DNA of 57,528 bases from JBBQLG01 sp964251665 (GCA_964251665.1 CAXUKO010000027.1:1-57528); one strand, 5' to 3'. Counted from the first letter of the stretch, positions 1 through 9,537 are shown. Made by a program: numbers and translations. Notes: generated by a model not told the origin, from the letters alone.

Positions 1-13
1 ATGATGAGGGAAG

Positions 14-994
14 TTACGCAAGAACACTGTCCGATTCAGTACGACCATACCAAACAGCCCCTTTAAACACTTGACCGTCACCAGAATCTAAGAACATCTG
101 TGCTGCACAGCAGGCAATTCGCCGATCTATATGTCGTTCATCATTTTTAAAAACTAATCCGATGTAACAAACACCATCCCGGATATCAGACAACTTCCAA
201 GGCAAACCACCTACTTTGTAATATATTGATGTCGTTAAACTCCAGACAATTTCTGTCTGGAAAGCTGCTAAATCCCGTATTGGCTTCCCGGCCTTATTGA
301 CAAAATCCTGATAAGCAATTGTACTCTCTTTAATAACTTGTGTAAGAATTTTATGCTTGAGGAGTTTAATTTTTAGCTGATTATGAAAGTGCTTTTCGTA
401 TTGGTAAGCAAGACGTAGCTTTTTCTGGTTGTCATCGTCGAATAATCCTTCATTGAAGCGATCATACGATTTTTTTATTCCTTCGCTGATTGTTCCTTGA
501 CCACTTACCGATGATTTCGGGCGACAAAGTTTGTAAACCATGTCAGGTATCACTACAAACCACAAATCTACTTTGCGTTCTTCTTGATCCTGGTAAGATA
601 CAAGCTGATCAACATACATATCTACAATATGTGCAATTCGGACATGGTCATCACTGAATTGATAAAACCGCTCTAATGCGCCGGCATCTATAATAATTTG
701 TGCATAATGCTGATCGTTGAACGTAATACCATATACCTCCTCAAACCCAGGAAAGAAAGGTTTGGCCAAATCATAAGTCTGGTGATATACAGGTTTACGA
801 ATCGACTGCATCCATCGCTTAAATCGTATTGTACCATCTGGTGTACCAATGATACCTACTGAGAAATTATTGGGTATACCCTTATCAAACGGACCAAATA
901 ATGTCATTCCGTCGCGAGGATCAGATAGCGATTGGCCGTAGGCAAACTTAAGTTGAGGCTCCGGTAATATCTTCAAATGAAGTTTAGTACTCAT
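14..994 (-). CDS. short prokaryotic Argonaute (MID-PIWI), C-terminally short
   Basis: This is the nucleic-acid-guided sensor of a short-pAgo/TIR-APAZ (SPARTA-type) defence pair. The N-terminal stretch (residues about 9-37) has the pAgo-type start, with PEPQLKFAYG followed by a DPRDGMTLFGPF block. The MID/PIWI boundary is marked by a VVIP segment (residues about 147-150), a GGLPWKL motif near 268 and a CYIGLVFK strand near 280. Short pAgos lack PAZ and lack PIWI nuclease activity. The protein has 326 residues and stops at 14-16, shortly after the QMFLDSGDG segment. Family members run to roughly 450-510 residues, so the second half of PIWI is missing. The start overlaps the upstream TIR-APAZ gene by 11 bp, which indicates translational coupling. 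The window edge prevents telling a frameshift or nonsense mutation from a true truncation. Confidence 0.78.
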   Translation of the reverse strand: MSTKLHLKILPEPQLKFAYGQSLSDPRDGMTLFGPFDKGIPNNFSVGIIGTPDGTIRFKRWMQSIRKPVYHQTYDLAKPFFPGFEEVYGITFNDQHYAQIIIDAGALERFYQFSDDHVRIAHIVDMYVDQLVSYQDQEERKVDLWFVVIPDMVYKLCRPKSSVSGQGTISEGIKKSYDRFNEGLFDDDNQKKLRLAYQYEKHFHNQLKIKLLKHKILTQVIKESTIAYQDFVNKAGKPIRDLAAFQTEIVWSLTTSIYYKVGGLPWKLSDIRDGVCYIGLVFKNDERHIDRRIACCAAQMFLDSGDGQVFKGAVWYGRTESDSVLA

Positions 995-2498
995 GGCGAG
1001 TTGATAGTTCTGAAATATCCCCTATATCCTCTGAACCAGAATTTGGTTCTCTGTCAAGCAAGTCACTGATTTCATCCGTTAAAAAATCGTTAACATCATC
1101 AGCTTCCTGCTCATCTTCAATGTTGTCTATTGGAACAAGTCGACCATTATCACTTGGGTCTTGATATCCACGGCTACTGACGAACAAAACGGGTAGCGTA
1201 GGAAACAACAGGCGATTATCACTGGTGATCGGGATAGAAAATGCCATTCTGTCTTCAGATAAGCTATTTAGAAAAGCAAGCCACAAATCCCGCCAAGCTG
1301 CATTAAACATCCGCTTTCCTTTACTACGTCGATTCGAGTGCAACTTTTTTTTATCATCCCAAATTGTGTGCCCATCATTTGAAAACACTATGTGGCCTTT
1401 AAAACTGATACAAGGGTATGGCCGTAGGCGTGGATTGAAACTAATGCCGTAGTGCCAAACATCATCATAGTATTTTCCCGTTAGTTGCCTCGATTTGGGC
1501 TTTCCCTGATAATCGAATTTAATGGTTTTGTCAGTAGAATCAGCGGAAGCCTTGTCATAGTAATAACACGGATTTCTGTTTGCCAATTGGTATACTTTCA
1601 ACCCGACACTGTGGAGGAAATCATGGATACATTGGCGCAACAGTTGAACCAAAAAATTAGACGCGTCACGTGTGACAGGAAACTCCTCAGAGCGGTATGT
1701 TCGATGAAGAATTGCATCTATGTATATCGGGGTTGGCTCTTTCGCATAGAAAATTGCAGCCCCAAATAACGCATTGCTACCTTGGCCGACATGGATTTCA
1801 GGCAGTGTCTCTGAAAAGGTAATGACATAACGCTCGTGTTGTACCACCGGGAAACTCTGACTAATCCGTAACTGCTTGATAGCGAGATCTGCTTGCTCTT
1901 TATTTGTGTACTCATGTAGATAAAAGGCTTCAGGTAGTGTCGGAAAGTCGAGCCAATTAGAGTAGAACAATTCTTCTTTCTCGAAAAACCCATTATGCTG
2001 TCCATACCGATTACTTAACCAATGAGCTACTGATAAGGGGCTATCCTCAATTTGTCTGGGTACGTCGTCTTTTTGCAGCTTTCGTACAAGTGCTTTAAAG
2101 CCAGCCGCCCAGGAGTTTTGAAATTGCAACATAGCTAAGCCAGTCATCCCCATGATTGCGTTACTACTAACACCATCGAGATTTATAGGAATAATGAAGT
2201 CCAGAAGTTTTTGCTCACGGGCTACACTCCGGGCGAAGTCCCATTCATCGCGCACTCCTTCTTTTTCTTCCTGAATCGATGCTTGAGACGCGACAAAGAT
2301 GAACTTTGCCGCTTGGTCTCTGATAATTGGTTGTATTTTCTTCCAAAAATGTTCTCCCCCATGCACCTCATTTAGTTCGCACCACACCTGATATCCTTCA
2401 TTTCGTAGTCTAGATGCGAGCCATAGTACAAACTCGTTATCTTCAGGTAAGGCATGGCTGATGAAGAGTAATTGGCGTTGATATAGCGTTGAGGGCAT
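984..2498 (-). CDS. TIR-APAZ effector protein of a short-pAgo (SPARTA-like) system
   Basis: The N-terminal TIR domain spans residues about 8-140: an LLFISHA strand, a WC.LNEVHGG..FW loop, AKFIFVAS, and DEWDFA at 84-89, whose Glu is the expected NADase residue. The remainder matches APAZ, the pAgo-binding domain: a ...RQLTGKYYDDVWHYGISFNP-type block, then IVFSNDG, then a RRSKGK...WRD segment. In characterised SPARTA systems the TIR domain degrades NAD(P)+ when pAgo binds a guide and target, causing abortive infection. At 504 residues it is slightly longer than typical because of an acidic C-terminal tail (residues about 455-500). It lies 1 bp after the membrane-protein gene and overlaps the pAgo gene by 11 bp, so the three genes form one operon. 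Confidence 0.88.
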   Translation of the reverse strand: MPSTLYQRQLLFISHALPEDNEFVLWLASRLRNEGYQVWCELNEVHGGEHFWKKIQPIIRDQAAKFIFVASQASIQEEKEGVRDEWDFARSVAREQKLLDFIIPINLDGVSSNAIMGMTGLAMLQFQNSWAAGFKALVRKLQKDDVPRQIEDSPLSVAHWLSNRYGQHNGFFEKEELFYSNWLDFPTLPEAFYLHEYTNKEQADLAIKQLRISQSFPVVQHERYVITFSETLPEIHVGQGSNALFGAAIFYAKEPTPIYIDAILHRTYRSEEFPVTRDASNFLVQLLRQCIHDFLHSVGLKVYQLANRNPCYYYDKASADSTDKTIKFDYQGKPKSRQLTGKYYDDVWHYGISFNPRLRPYPCISFKGHIVFSNDGHTIWDDKKKLHSNRRSKGKRMFNAAWRDLWLAFLNSLSEDRMAFSIPITSDNRLLFPTLPVLFVSSRGYQDPSDNGRLVPIDNIEDEQEADDVNDFLTDEISDLLDREPNSGSEDIGDISELSTRHEY

Positions 2499-2499
2499 G

Positions 2500-2901
2500 T
2501 CAGAGTACTCGTTTGAAGATTAGTAATAACAGTATAGGAAGCACAGCCAACGAGCCATAAAAGACGCTTAATGTCTGAGCAAATACCGAATTAATCCATC
2601 TATTACGTCCATGAGCATAATGGCGCGCATCCATCGAAAAATCGGTTTCTGCTTGTCTGGCTATCTGTGCGTAAAGACACCGATATTGTCGCTCTTGGCT
2701 CAGATAGTATGCGTCCAATAGCCAGAAAATAATGGTCGCCATGTAGGTTACAAGCAAGTACCGCTCATTGGCATCTTTTGCAGCTAATGCGAATAAGGCA
2801 GCTACTAATGTTACAGCCCAGCCCTTTATCAAAAAGCCGTTGCCATTAAACCGAGCAATCAAATTCTGAATAAATTCAAGGTGCTTCAGTTTGCTTTCCA
2901 T
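2500..2901 (-). CDS. small membrane protein, first gene of the TIR-APAZ/pAgo operon
   Basis: A 133-residue protein with three hydrophobic segments: residues about 25-41 (KGWAVTLVAALFALAA), about 47-66, and about 108-130 at the C-terminus. Between the second and third lies a charged cytosolic stretch beginning LDAYYLSQERQYRCLY. I recognise the general style (GW.VTLVAALFALA then W.LDAYYL.QER) from small unnamed membrane proteins of many bacteria, often near defence genes; SLATT-type sensors are distantly similar. No enzymatic motif is visible. The stop codon is 1 bp from the TIR-APAZ start, so it is very probably co-transcribed with the defence pair. Its role in that system is unknown. Confidence 0.75.
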   Translation of the reverse strand: MESKLKHLEFIQNLIARFNGNGFLIKGWAVTLVAALFALAAKDANERYLLVTYMATIIFWLLDAYYLSQERQYRCLYAQIARQAETDFSMDARHYAHGRNRWINSVFAQTLSVFYGSLAVLPILLLLIFKRVL

Positions 2902-2996
2902 TGATGGTTAGTATCTGGACTTGTATAGAAGTCAAATATAATGGTATTTACAACAATTTTTCGTTTATTTTGTGACAAAACCACACGTTTACGCTT

Positions 2997-4319
2997 ATGC
3001 TTGTTCAATTCCGGCTAAGGAACTTCATGTCTGTGCGAGACGAGCAGGTATTTAGCCTGGTCGCGGCCAATGGGCTACGGGAGAAAGATGACGCGCTTGC
3101 CGACAACGTGGTGACCGTTTCTGACCAGCTCGATCTGGTGAAAACGGCTGTCGTCTATGGGGCTAATGCCAGCGGCAAAAGTAATTTACTGCGAGCTTTA
3201 GACTTCTTTATTGACAGCATTGTCCTCTCCTCCCCCACGGGCTCAGCGGTTGGACCATATAGTCCCTTTGTTCTCGATCAACAAACGGCCGAGGAGCCAA
3301 CGCTCCTGGAAGCGGTGTTTGTGGTTGAAGGCCTAAACTATCGGTATGGCTTTGAAGTGCATCAACAGGTAGTTATATCAGAATGGTTATTTATTAGGCG
3401 GAAGCAGGAAACGTATGTGTTTGAGCGCACTACCAATGAACTGCGCGTGAATCGACAGTACAAAAAAATACAGGAATTGCAGAGTAACGGCATGGTATCG
3501 CAAACGGCCCTACTCTTAAAATTAGGTTCTTTGTTTAATGATGAAACCTGCCAGGTTGTCCAAAACTGGGCCGCCAGTGTTAGGTATATTGAGGGAACAG
3601 AAGATTATCAATGGCGATCATATACGGTTCAGTTCCTTGAAGACCCAATTGACAAACAGAAAATACTAAACCTCCTCCAAGGGGCTGATTTTGGCATTGA
3701 AGACATAGTAATTAATCGCCGGGAAACAAAAACACCTGCCTTCAACCTCATAATAGATGGCAAGCAGAAATTAATAGCTACCGAACGTGCTGGCTTTACA
3801 TACGACATAGAAACGGTTAGGCTGGTGTGGGATGAAAAAACTAAACAACTTCAGCGTCACATCACACCAATTAATTTGTTTGAGTCGCAGGGAACAATAA
3901 AGTTTTTCAATCTAATTGGGCTAATTCTACTAAAATTGGAGAATGGCTCACTGCTTATTGCCGACGAACTCGATACTAAACTGCATCCGCTCCTGACGCA
4001 GCGGATTGTACAACTATTCAATAGCCCGGTGACGAACCCGCGCAACGCTCAGTTTATCTTTGCCACACATGACACAAACTTGCTAAGCGCGGGCCTGTTT
4101 CGGCGCGACCAGATTTGGTTCACCGAAAAAGATGCCAAAGGCGGTACGGAGATCTACGCCCTCACCGACTATAAACCCGGTGGTAAGACAGTCCGTAATG
4201 ATGAGCAGTTAGAGAAAAATTACATCGCTGGTAAGTACGGCGGTATTCCCTTTCTGGGCAATTTCGATGCGCTGTTCGATCCCCAGCCATCGTCCAGCGA
4301 AACGATAGCGCATGAGTAA
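2997..4319 (+). CDS. AAA-family ATPase, RloA/AbiL-type defence protein
   Basis: An ABC/SMC-like AAA ATPase of the RloA/AbiL kind (COG1106 style). The N-terminus VQFRLRNFMSVRDEQ is the typical strand around the nucleotide pocket. Walker A is GANASGKS at residues 55-62. The C-terminal half carries a Walker B-like LLIADELDTKLHP segment and an FIFATHDTNLL segment, the D-loop/H-loop region found in OLD-type ATPases. It overlaps the next gene by 8 bp, and that gene encodes an RloB-family protein, so the two form the classic ATPase plus nuclease-like pair seen in abortive-infection loci. It is transcribed divergently from the short-pAgo operon, with only about 95 bp between them. Confidence 0.87.
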   Translation: MLVQFRLRNFMSVRDEQVFSLVAANGLREKDDALADNVVTVSDQLDLVKTAVVYGANASGKSNLLRALDFFIDSIVLSSPTGSAVGPYSPFVLDQQTAEEPTLLEAVFVVEGLNYRYGFEVHQQVVISEWLFIRRKQETYVFERTTNELRVNRQYKKIQELQSNGMVSQTALLLKLGSLFNDETCQVVQNWAASVRYIEGTEDYQWRSYTVQFLEDPIDKQKILNLLQGADFGIEDIVINRRETKTPAFNLIIDGKQKLIATERAGFTYDIETVRLVWDEKTKQLQRHITPINLFESQGTIKFFNLIGLILLKLENGSLLIADELDTKLHPLLTQRIVQLFNSPVTNPRNAQFIFATHDTNLLSAGLFRRDQIWFTEKDAKGGTEIYALTDYKPGGKTVRNDEQLEKNYIAGKYGGIPFLGNFDALFDPQPSSSETIAHE

Positions 4320-4950
4320 ACCGTCGAAAAAGGGAAGCCCGTTTCGGCGTCGGCCAGCATTCCGTTCTCTGCGTGAATCGTTTTTGATTTTGTGCGAAGG
4401 CGAATGTACCGAACCCCATTATTTCAACGCATTCCGATTAGCTACGGCTACAGTTCGGGCATTACCCGTTACGCCTGGCGACGCCATGGCTGTGGTGCGA
4501 GCCGCCATCAAACGCCGTGATACCGAAACCGATAGTGGTAAGTTATATGACCATTATTGGGTCGTTTTCGACAAAGATGCTACGCCGAACAACGTATTCA
4601 ATACAGCTATTATACTGGCTCAGAATAGCGGTTTTCAGGTAGCATACAGCAATCAGGCGTTTGAACTCTGGTTTCTGTTGCACTTCGATTATATATCTGG
4701 AACGATGCACCGCAATCAATACGCCGACCGCTTGACTGTCTTACTCGGTTTCCAGTACGCCAAACACGCTGATACAGCCCGACTGATGTTTCGGGCCTTG
4801 TATGACCGTCAACCGCTGGCCATCGAAAATGCAAGACGGTTGTATAATCAACACACCGAAGCGGGTAATCCGGCACCACGCAACCCAGCGGCCGAAGAAT
4901 CCAGTACGACCGTTTATGAATTGGTCGAGTTGTTGCGTACGTTTCGCTGA
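4312..4950 (+). CDS. RloB-family protein (Toprim-like partner of the AAA ATPase)
   Basis: 212 residues of the RloB family (PF13707), a Toprim-like fold proposed to be the nuclease effector of RloAB/AbiL systems. Visible family features are the N-terminal FLILCEGECTEPHYFNAF strand with its acidic residue, then VVFDKDATPNNVF, then a SNQAFELWFLLHFDY motif. These carry the conserved acidic residues expected to bind metal. The start lies inside the end of the ATPase gene (8-bp overlap), so translation is coupled. The product probably acts in the cytosol as the effector arm of the pair. Its target, perhaps host tRNA or DNA, cannot be read from the sequence. Confidence 0.88.
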   Translation: MSKPSKKGSPFRRRPAFRSLRESFLILCEGECTEPHYFNAFRLATATVRALPVTPGDAMAVVRAAIKRRDTETDSGKLYDHYWVVFDKDATPNNVFNTAIILAQNSGFQVAYSNQAFELWFLLHFDYISGTMHRNQYADRLTVLLGFQYAKHADTARLMFRALYDRQPLAIENARRLYNQHTEAGNPAPRNPAAEESSTTVYELVELLRTFR

Positions 4951-4993
4951 CGCTTGCTGTACGAAGGTATAACCCGTTCAGCGTAAACGTTAA

Positions 4994-6232
4994 TTATCCT
5001 CTTCCCTCCGCTTCTTTGTCAAAGTGAAACAGCATTACTTCGATAGCTACATGTTTTTGGTCGTCCTGGGGCAATTTAAACGTGAACTGAAGAAACCGCT
5101 CGCTACGGACACCGACGAATTTAACGTTTGAGGGATGGGTTAGCGTCACCTGCTTTACGGCTTGAATTACGGTCGATAGGCTGACGCTTTTGACAAACAC
5201 GAGTAATGCAGTCTTCGAGTCATCCCACGTCAAGTACTCTAATAGCTGTGAAATGGCTTCGAGATAATGTTTCGGCCCTTTCCATACTTTACATTCACCA
5301 ACGAATAAGTTTGTGTTATCTGTGTTCTTCAACAGAATATCCGTTTTACCACTGCGGTTGAACGTTTCACCTGTCGCAGTCCCGCCAATAAAAGCCAATT
5401 CCAACTGCATCAGGAATAAGTCCCGCAATGCTTCTTCATCTTTATCTACGTACAGTGATGGCTTGCGCTCTATGGAGAGACCAACACGAGTCAGACAGTC
5501 GATGATGTCGCTGTATGTTTTGCTGTCAACGGTTGGCTCCGGCGTATATGATTTGGCGGTGGCCATTGGTTTTTGAATGGGTGGCCGTTTTTCCACCCTG
5601 GGAACACTGTAGGTTCGGGGAGCGTCCGGGTTTTGTGTGACATTGATAGAGGCAAAAAAGCTATTTTCCTGCAAATATCCGTTTTTCAGTGTCGTAAACA
5701 GGTTGTAAATACGGCCAGATAACTCAGTATTGAACTGAGTAGCATTATTGTTGATAGCCGCTATATGATCCCTTAACGATTGCAGCGCCCTCTCTTTCTC
5801 TCGCTTGAACTCTTCGGCATTCTGTGACTGGATGCGAAATAAGAAGGTCAATACGTTTCCCGATACTGAAAAATCAGGACGACCACCTAAGTTGAAAACG
5901 GTTGGAATAACTCCCCATAAATCAATAGACCCCTCTACATGATAAGCAATAGTACATTCCCAAAAATATGGTCTGCGCTCGGGATAGTCTTGCGCACGCA
6001 CTTCATGTTTTTTTTGCCTCGGTGGATAGATTACTGCCGTTTCTTCATCAAGGTGCAAGAGCGTTAATATATATTTTGCGTACAAATAGTTTTTGTAGTC
6101 TGTCTCATTGACGTTTAGGATATGTTCTTTTGCTTCACGGCTCAGTTCCTGTTTGATGCTTTCAAAGCGTTCATCTGAGTACTGAAACCAGTTTTTATTC
6201 CGTACCTGTCGGTTGGATACGTACACGTTCAT
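4994..6232 (-). CDS. predicted PD-(D/E)XK nuclease, last gene after hsdR
   Basis: 412 residues with a nuclease core at the C-terminus. SGKTDILL (Asp298) is followed by LFVGECKVWKG, where Glu313-X-Lys315 completes a PD-(D/E)XK signature, and then an EAISQLLEYL helix. An acidic residue in the helix around 267-279 could be the first catalytic Glu. The N-terminal 230 residues show no recognised domain; a low-complexity proline/threonine linker (about 205-235) separates the halves. It starts 20 bp after hsdR on the same strand, so it is probably co-transcribed as an accessory of the type I locus. It could instead be an independent defence nuclease carried along with the operon. Confidence 0.7.
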   Translation of the reverse strand: MNVYVSNRQVRNKNWFQYSDERFESIKQELSREAKEHILNVNETDYKNYLYAKYILTLLHLDEETAVIYPPRQKKHEVRAQDYPERRPYFWECTIAYHVEGSIDLWGVIPTVFNLGGRPDFSVSGNVLTFLFRIQSQNAEEFKREKERALQSLRDHIAAINNNATQFNTELSGRIYNLFTTLKNGYLQENSFFASINVTQNPDAPRTYSVPRVEKRPPIQKPMATAKSYTPEPTVDSKTYSDIIDCLTRVGLSIERKPSLYVDKDEEALRDLFLMQLELAFIGGTATGETFNRSGKTDILLKNTDNTNLFVGECKVWKGPKHYLEAISQLLEYLTWDDSKTALLVFVKSVSLSTVIQAVKQVTLTHPSNVKFVGVRSERFLQFTFKLPQDDQKHVAIEVMLFHFDKEAEGRG

Positions 6233-6252
6233 AGAGAAATTTGTTGCTGCCT

Positions 6253-9200
6253 CTACGCGACCATTGCGTTTCGGTTGATGTCTTCAACGATGGTAAATAT
6301 ACGGCTGGCATCGTTGGGGAATACGCCCACAATACCCTGATCGTGCTGGGTGGTGAATGGTGGCTCGAACAGCATGGCCCGGTCCACAATGCCATGCCTG
6401 ACGAAACGACTGATGATGGTTTGAATGAATTGCATCTGCCCGGCATTCAACGGGCCATTATTCAGGAAGTCGGCAAACGCCTGTTGGGCTGCATTGGCCT
6501 CTAAACCCAGAATCTGACGGATAAATACACCCAGTAGCTGCTGACCCACGGCCTGCTCAAAGGCTTCTTTGGTCTGTAGTCCCGATTCGGCAAAAAGCAT
6601 CTCGTTCAGCCGGTCCAACTCATTCGCGGTGATCGGGATGTTTCGGCGGAGTTTGTGGATGACCAGATCGTCGGTGTGCTGTCGGACAATGGTGGCCACG
6701 CGCTCGTGATGATTAGCCAGATTACCGTACCGCCCGATGGTTTCCAGCGCGTCGACCGGGCCGATCAGTTCGTCCAGGAAGTTGGTGAATACCGTTTTCC
6801 GGCTGGCGGCATCAATAAACGTTATCAGCCCGCGCAAGTCCTCCCGCAGCGATTCAACGGTGTTCACGTTGGCAGTGGTCCAGTAGTCGGGTTGCTGCAC
6901 GGCCCGGATCAGCGGCACGTGCGGAGCAACAGCGGGCAAGTGAGCCTGTTTGGTCAGTTGGCGGGCCAACTCCTGAATCGACTCGATGTGCCGCGCCTGC
7001 GACGGGTGTTTTTGCAATAAGGCAACCTGAAGATTAATCGTTAGCAGGTCGAAGCGTTTAGCTGACTCTTCCGTATCGGTCTCTGCTACCAATGGTGCAA
7101 TGTGATCGCGGAGCAGGGCCAGTTCGTCGGTTTCGAGGTAGTTCCAGACTCCGCGTTGCCCGAACCGTTCTACATGGGGCAGCACCTGCCGCACAGCCAT
7201 GCGGTCGGGGTTAAGGGCGGCTACCTGGGTGTATAGACTATTGAGTAGAACGGGCAATAGGTCCTGTTCCTCGGTGGTGCCGCGCCGGGGCAACAGGTAA
7301 GCCAGTTCGGCGCGGAGGTTAAACAGACGTTCGCTGAGGGAGGTTGAGCGGGTGGCTTTAACGCCTTCGGGTTTCTGATTGAAGAACTCGAAGTTGCCGC
7401 ACACGTCGAAGATGTAAAACTCCCGCTTGTTCTCGCCGAGTCCAAACAAATTTTCGCACAGCCGGGTGCCGCGCCCGATCATCTGCCAGAACTTGGCAGC
7501 CGAATAAACCGGCTTAAAAAATACTAAGTTAACCACTTCGGGTACGTCGATACCCGTGTCGAGCATATCGACCGATACGGCAATCTGTGGAAACTGCTCC
7601 GGCACTTTAAATCGGTCAATTTGCTCTTCGGGGTCTTTGGAGTAGTTGTCGATCAGTTCCAGAAAGCCGCCCCGGTGCTGCGGATAGACCGCATTGAATC
7701 GATCTTCGATGTACAGCGCGTGTTTGTGATTCCGGGCGAAAATGATGGTTTTGCCCAGCTTATCGCCCCCTTCAATATGGATGCCCTGCTGCATGAGGTG
7801 GTCCAGGACTAAATCAATCGTGCTGGCGTTGAACAGCCATTCGTTCAGGGCCGAGGGTTCGATCTGTTCGGGGACGGTACCAGTTTCGGGGTCGTAAAAC
7901 TTACGTTCATACTCCTCCTGCTCGTCTTCGCTCAGGTCGGCGTAGTGAACACCCCGCTGCGGAAATTTCAGCGGTAACGGATAGGCACGGGGCGGTACTA
8001 ACCAGCCAGCCGCAATTGCTTCATCGAGTTCGTAGGCGGCCGTGGGGTCGTGCTGCGGTCGCTCAAACAACTGGTAGGTGTCGCGGTCGGTGTCGGCTTT
8101 GGGCGTGGCGGTTAGGCCCAGTAACAGCGTATTGAAGTAATCGAACAGCAGCCGATATTTATCATACACGGAGCGGTGGGCCTCGTCGATAATGACCAGA
8201 TCGAAATGGCCGGGATCGTAGAGCCGCCGACCGTCTTTCCAGGCACTGTCAATCCGGTTCAGGATGGTCGGGTAGGTCGAGAAGACTACACGCGCCGCGC
8301 CGGTATCGGGTTCTTTGGTCAAATCGACGGTGGTCAGGCTGGGGACATAGCGACCATAATCGCGCTTGGCCTGGGTGAGCAGGGCATTGCGGTCGGCCAG
8401 AAACAGCACCCGCTTCACCCAGCCCGCTTTGCTGAGGGCATCGACAATGGCGGCCGACACGCGGGTTTTGCCCGTTCCGGTGGCCATCACGAGCAAGGCC
8501 CGGCGGTGTTGTTTGTCGAAGTCCTCGAATACGCGCTTAATCACCAATTGCTGATACGGCCGACCGGCAATGCTCAGGTTTAGCGGCTGACTGCTGATGG
8601 CCGGGGCCGACCGCCGTTGAATGAGCCGGGACAATTCGTCGGCGTTGTAAAAACCCAATACGGCACGGGGCGGATAACGCCGGTCGTCCCACAGCCAGGT
8701 TTCGTAGCCGTTGGTATAAAACAGGATGGGCCGCTGCCCGAACTGACTCTCCAGCGCATCGGCGTAAAGCCGGGCCTGCTGCTGCCCATCGCGTGGATCG
8801 CGGGTGGTACGTTTAGCCTCTACCACGGCCAGCGGTTTGCCATCGGCACCCCACAGGACATAATCGGCCCGGTCGCCGGTGTTCAAAATGTACTCCCGAA
8901 CATTCGGCGCATCGGGGTTCCAACCGGATTCCTGCAACTGCACGTCGATGTATAATCGGCGCGTATCGGCTTCCGACAGCACAGCCGTTTTTTGTATGGG
9001 GGGATTGGCTTGTTTGGTCTGCTGAACGTTGCTAACAATTTCGTCCGAAGCCCTTTCCAGCGTTTCGGGTGTTCGGGATAGGGTGACAGTAGGCAACGGT
9101 ACCGACGAAACGGCCGTTTTAGTCAGCAGGCTTTCGTCAAACGTGCGGTGTTCGGGTGGGTTCTGACCATAAGTGCGGGCCACCATCAGGGCCAGGCCAA

Positions 9201-9537
9201 ACACCGATTTGGCACCCGCCGTTGCCTGCTCGACGGATATATTGCCTTCGTGAGCCGCGACATTGCCCACTTTTCGGATGAGGTTCAGGCCCGGCCAGAG
9301 CGGACCGGCCCAGGCCTTAAACGTCGGCTCAAATAGCAGATCACCGAGGGACGGCGCATCTTTATCGGGTAGTTTCAGGTCGGTTTCTTGGGCGTAAATC
9401 CAGCGAAGCCACTGCTCCAGACTCCGCCGGGCATAAACCGCCGACGTGGTTGGGTCGGACAGGGCAAAGGACTCGATCTTTTGGGCATTTTCGGCAAAGG
9501 TGACCCATTCGTCGGTCAGGAAGCAAAAGTTAGTCAT
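6253..9537 (-). CDS. hsdR: type I restriction enzyme, R (HsdR) subunit
   Basis: The motor/nuclease subunit of a type I R-M complex, 1094 residues, EcoEI-like. A DUF4145-like N-terminal domain (residues about 1-130) precedes the HsdR_N nuclease, where Asp225 and Glu240-Ala-Lys242 form the PD-(D/E)XK site. The SF2 helicase core has Walker A in ATGTGKT (352-358), DEAH at 451-454, a GLTATP motif and a GRGTRL motif VI. The C-terminal third is the EcoEI-type domain that docks on the methylase. All catalytic motifs are present, so this subunit looks intact, unlike the hsdM of the same locus. It lies between a small GIY-YIG-like gene upstream and a nuclease gene downstream. Confidence 0.96.
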   Translation of the reverse strand: MTNFCFLTDEWVTFAENAQKIESFALSDPTTSAVYARRSLEQWLRWIYAQETDLKLPDKDAPSLGDLLFEPTFKAWAGPLWPGLNLIRKVGNVAAHEGNISVEQATAGAKSVFGLALMVARTYGQNPPEHRTFDESLLTKTAVSSVPLPTVTLSRTPETLERASDEIVSNVQQTKQANPPIQKTAVLSEADTRRLYIDVQLQESGWNPDAPNVREYILNTGDRADYVLWGADGKPLAVVEAKRTTRDPRDGQQQARLYADALESQFGQRPILFYTNGYETWLWDDRRYPPRAVLGFYNADELSRLIQRRSAPAISSQPLNLSIAGRPYQQLVIKRVFEDFDKQHRRALLVMATGTGKTRVSAAIVDALSKAGWVKRVLFLADRNALLTQAKRDYGRYVPSLTTVDLTKEPDTGAARVVFSTYPTILNRIDSAWKDGRRLYDPGHFDLVIIDEAHRSVYDKYRLLFDYFNTLLLGLTATPKADTDRDTYQLFERPQHDPTAAYELDEAIAAGWLVPPRAYPLPLKFPQRGVHYADLSEDEQEEYERKFYDPETGTVPEQIEPSALNEWLFNASTIDLVLDHLMQQGIHIEGGDKLGKTIIFARNHKHALYIEDRFNAVYPQHRGGFLELIDNYSKDPEEQIDRFKVPEQFPQIAVSVDMLDTGIDVPEVVNLVFFKPVYSAAKFWQMIGRGTRLCENLFGLGENKREFYIFDVCGNFEFFNQKPEGVKATRSTSLSERLFNLRAELAYLLPRRGTTEEQDLLPVLLNSLYTQVAALNPDRMAVRQVLPHVERFGQRGVWNYLETDELALLRDHIAPLVAETDTEESAKRFDLLTINLQVALLQKHPSQARHIESIQELARQLTKQAHLPAVAPHVPLIRAVQQPDYWTTANVNTVESLREDLRGLITFIDAASRKTVFTNFLDELIGPVDALETIGRYGNLANHHERVATIVRQHTDDLVIHKLRRNIPITANELDRLNEMLFAESGLQTKEAFEQAVGQQLLGVFIRQILGLEANAAQQAFADFLNNGPLNAGQMQFIQTIISRFVRHGIVDRAMLFEPPFTTQHDQGIVGVFPNDASRIFTIVEDINRNAMVA

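Noticed and set aside
1225..1769. Plus-strand ORFs inside the TIR-APAZ gene
   Set aside because: They are antisense to a clear domain and have no motifs.
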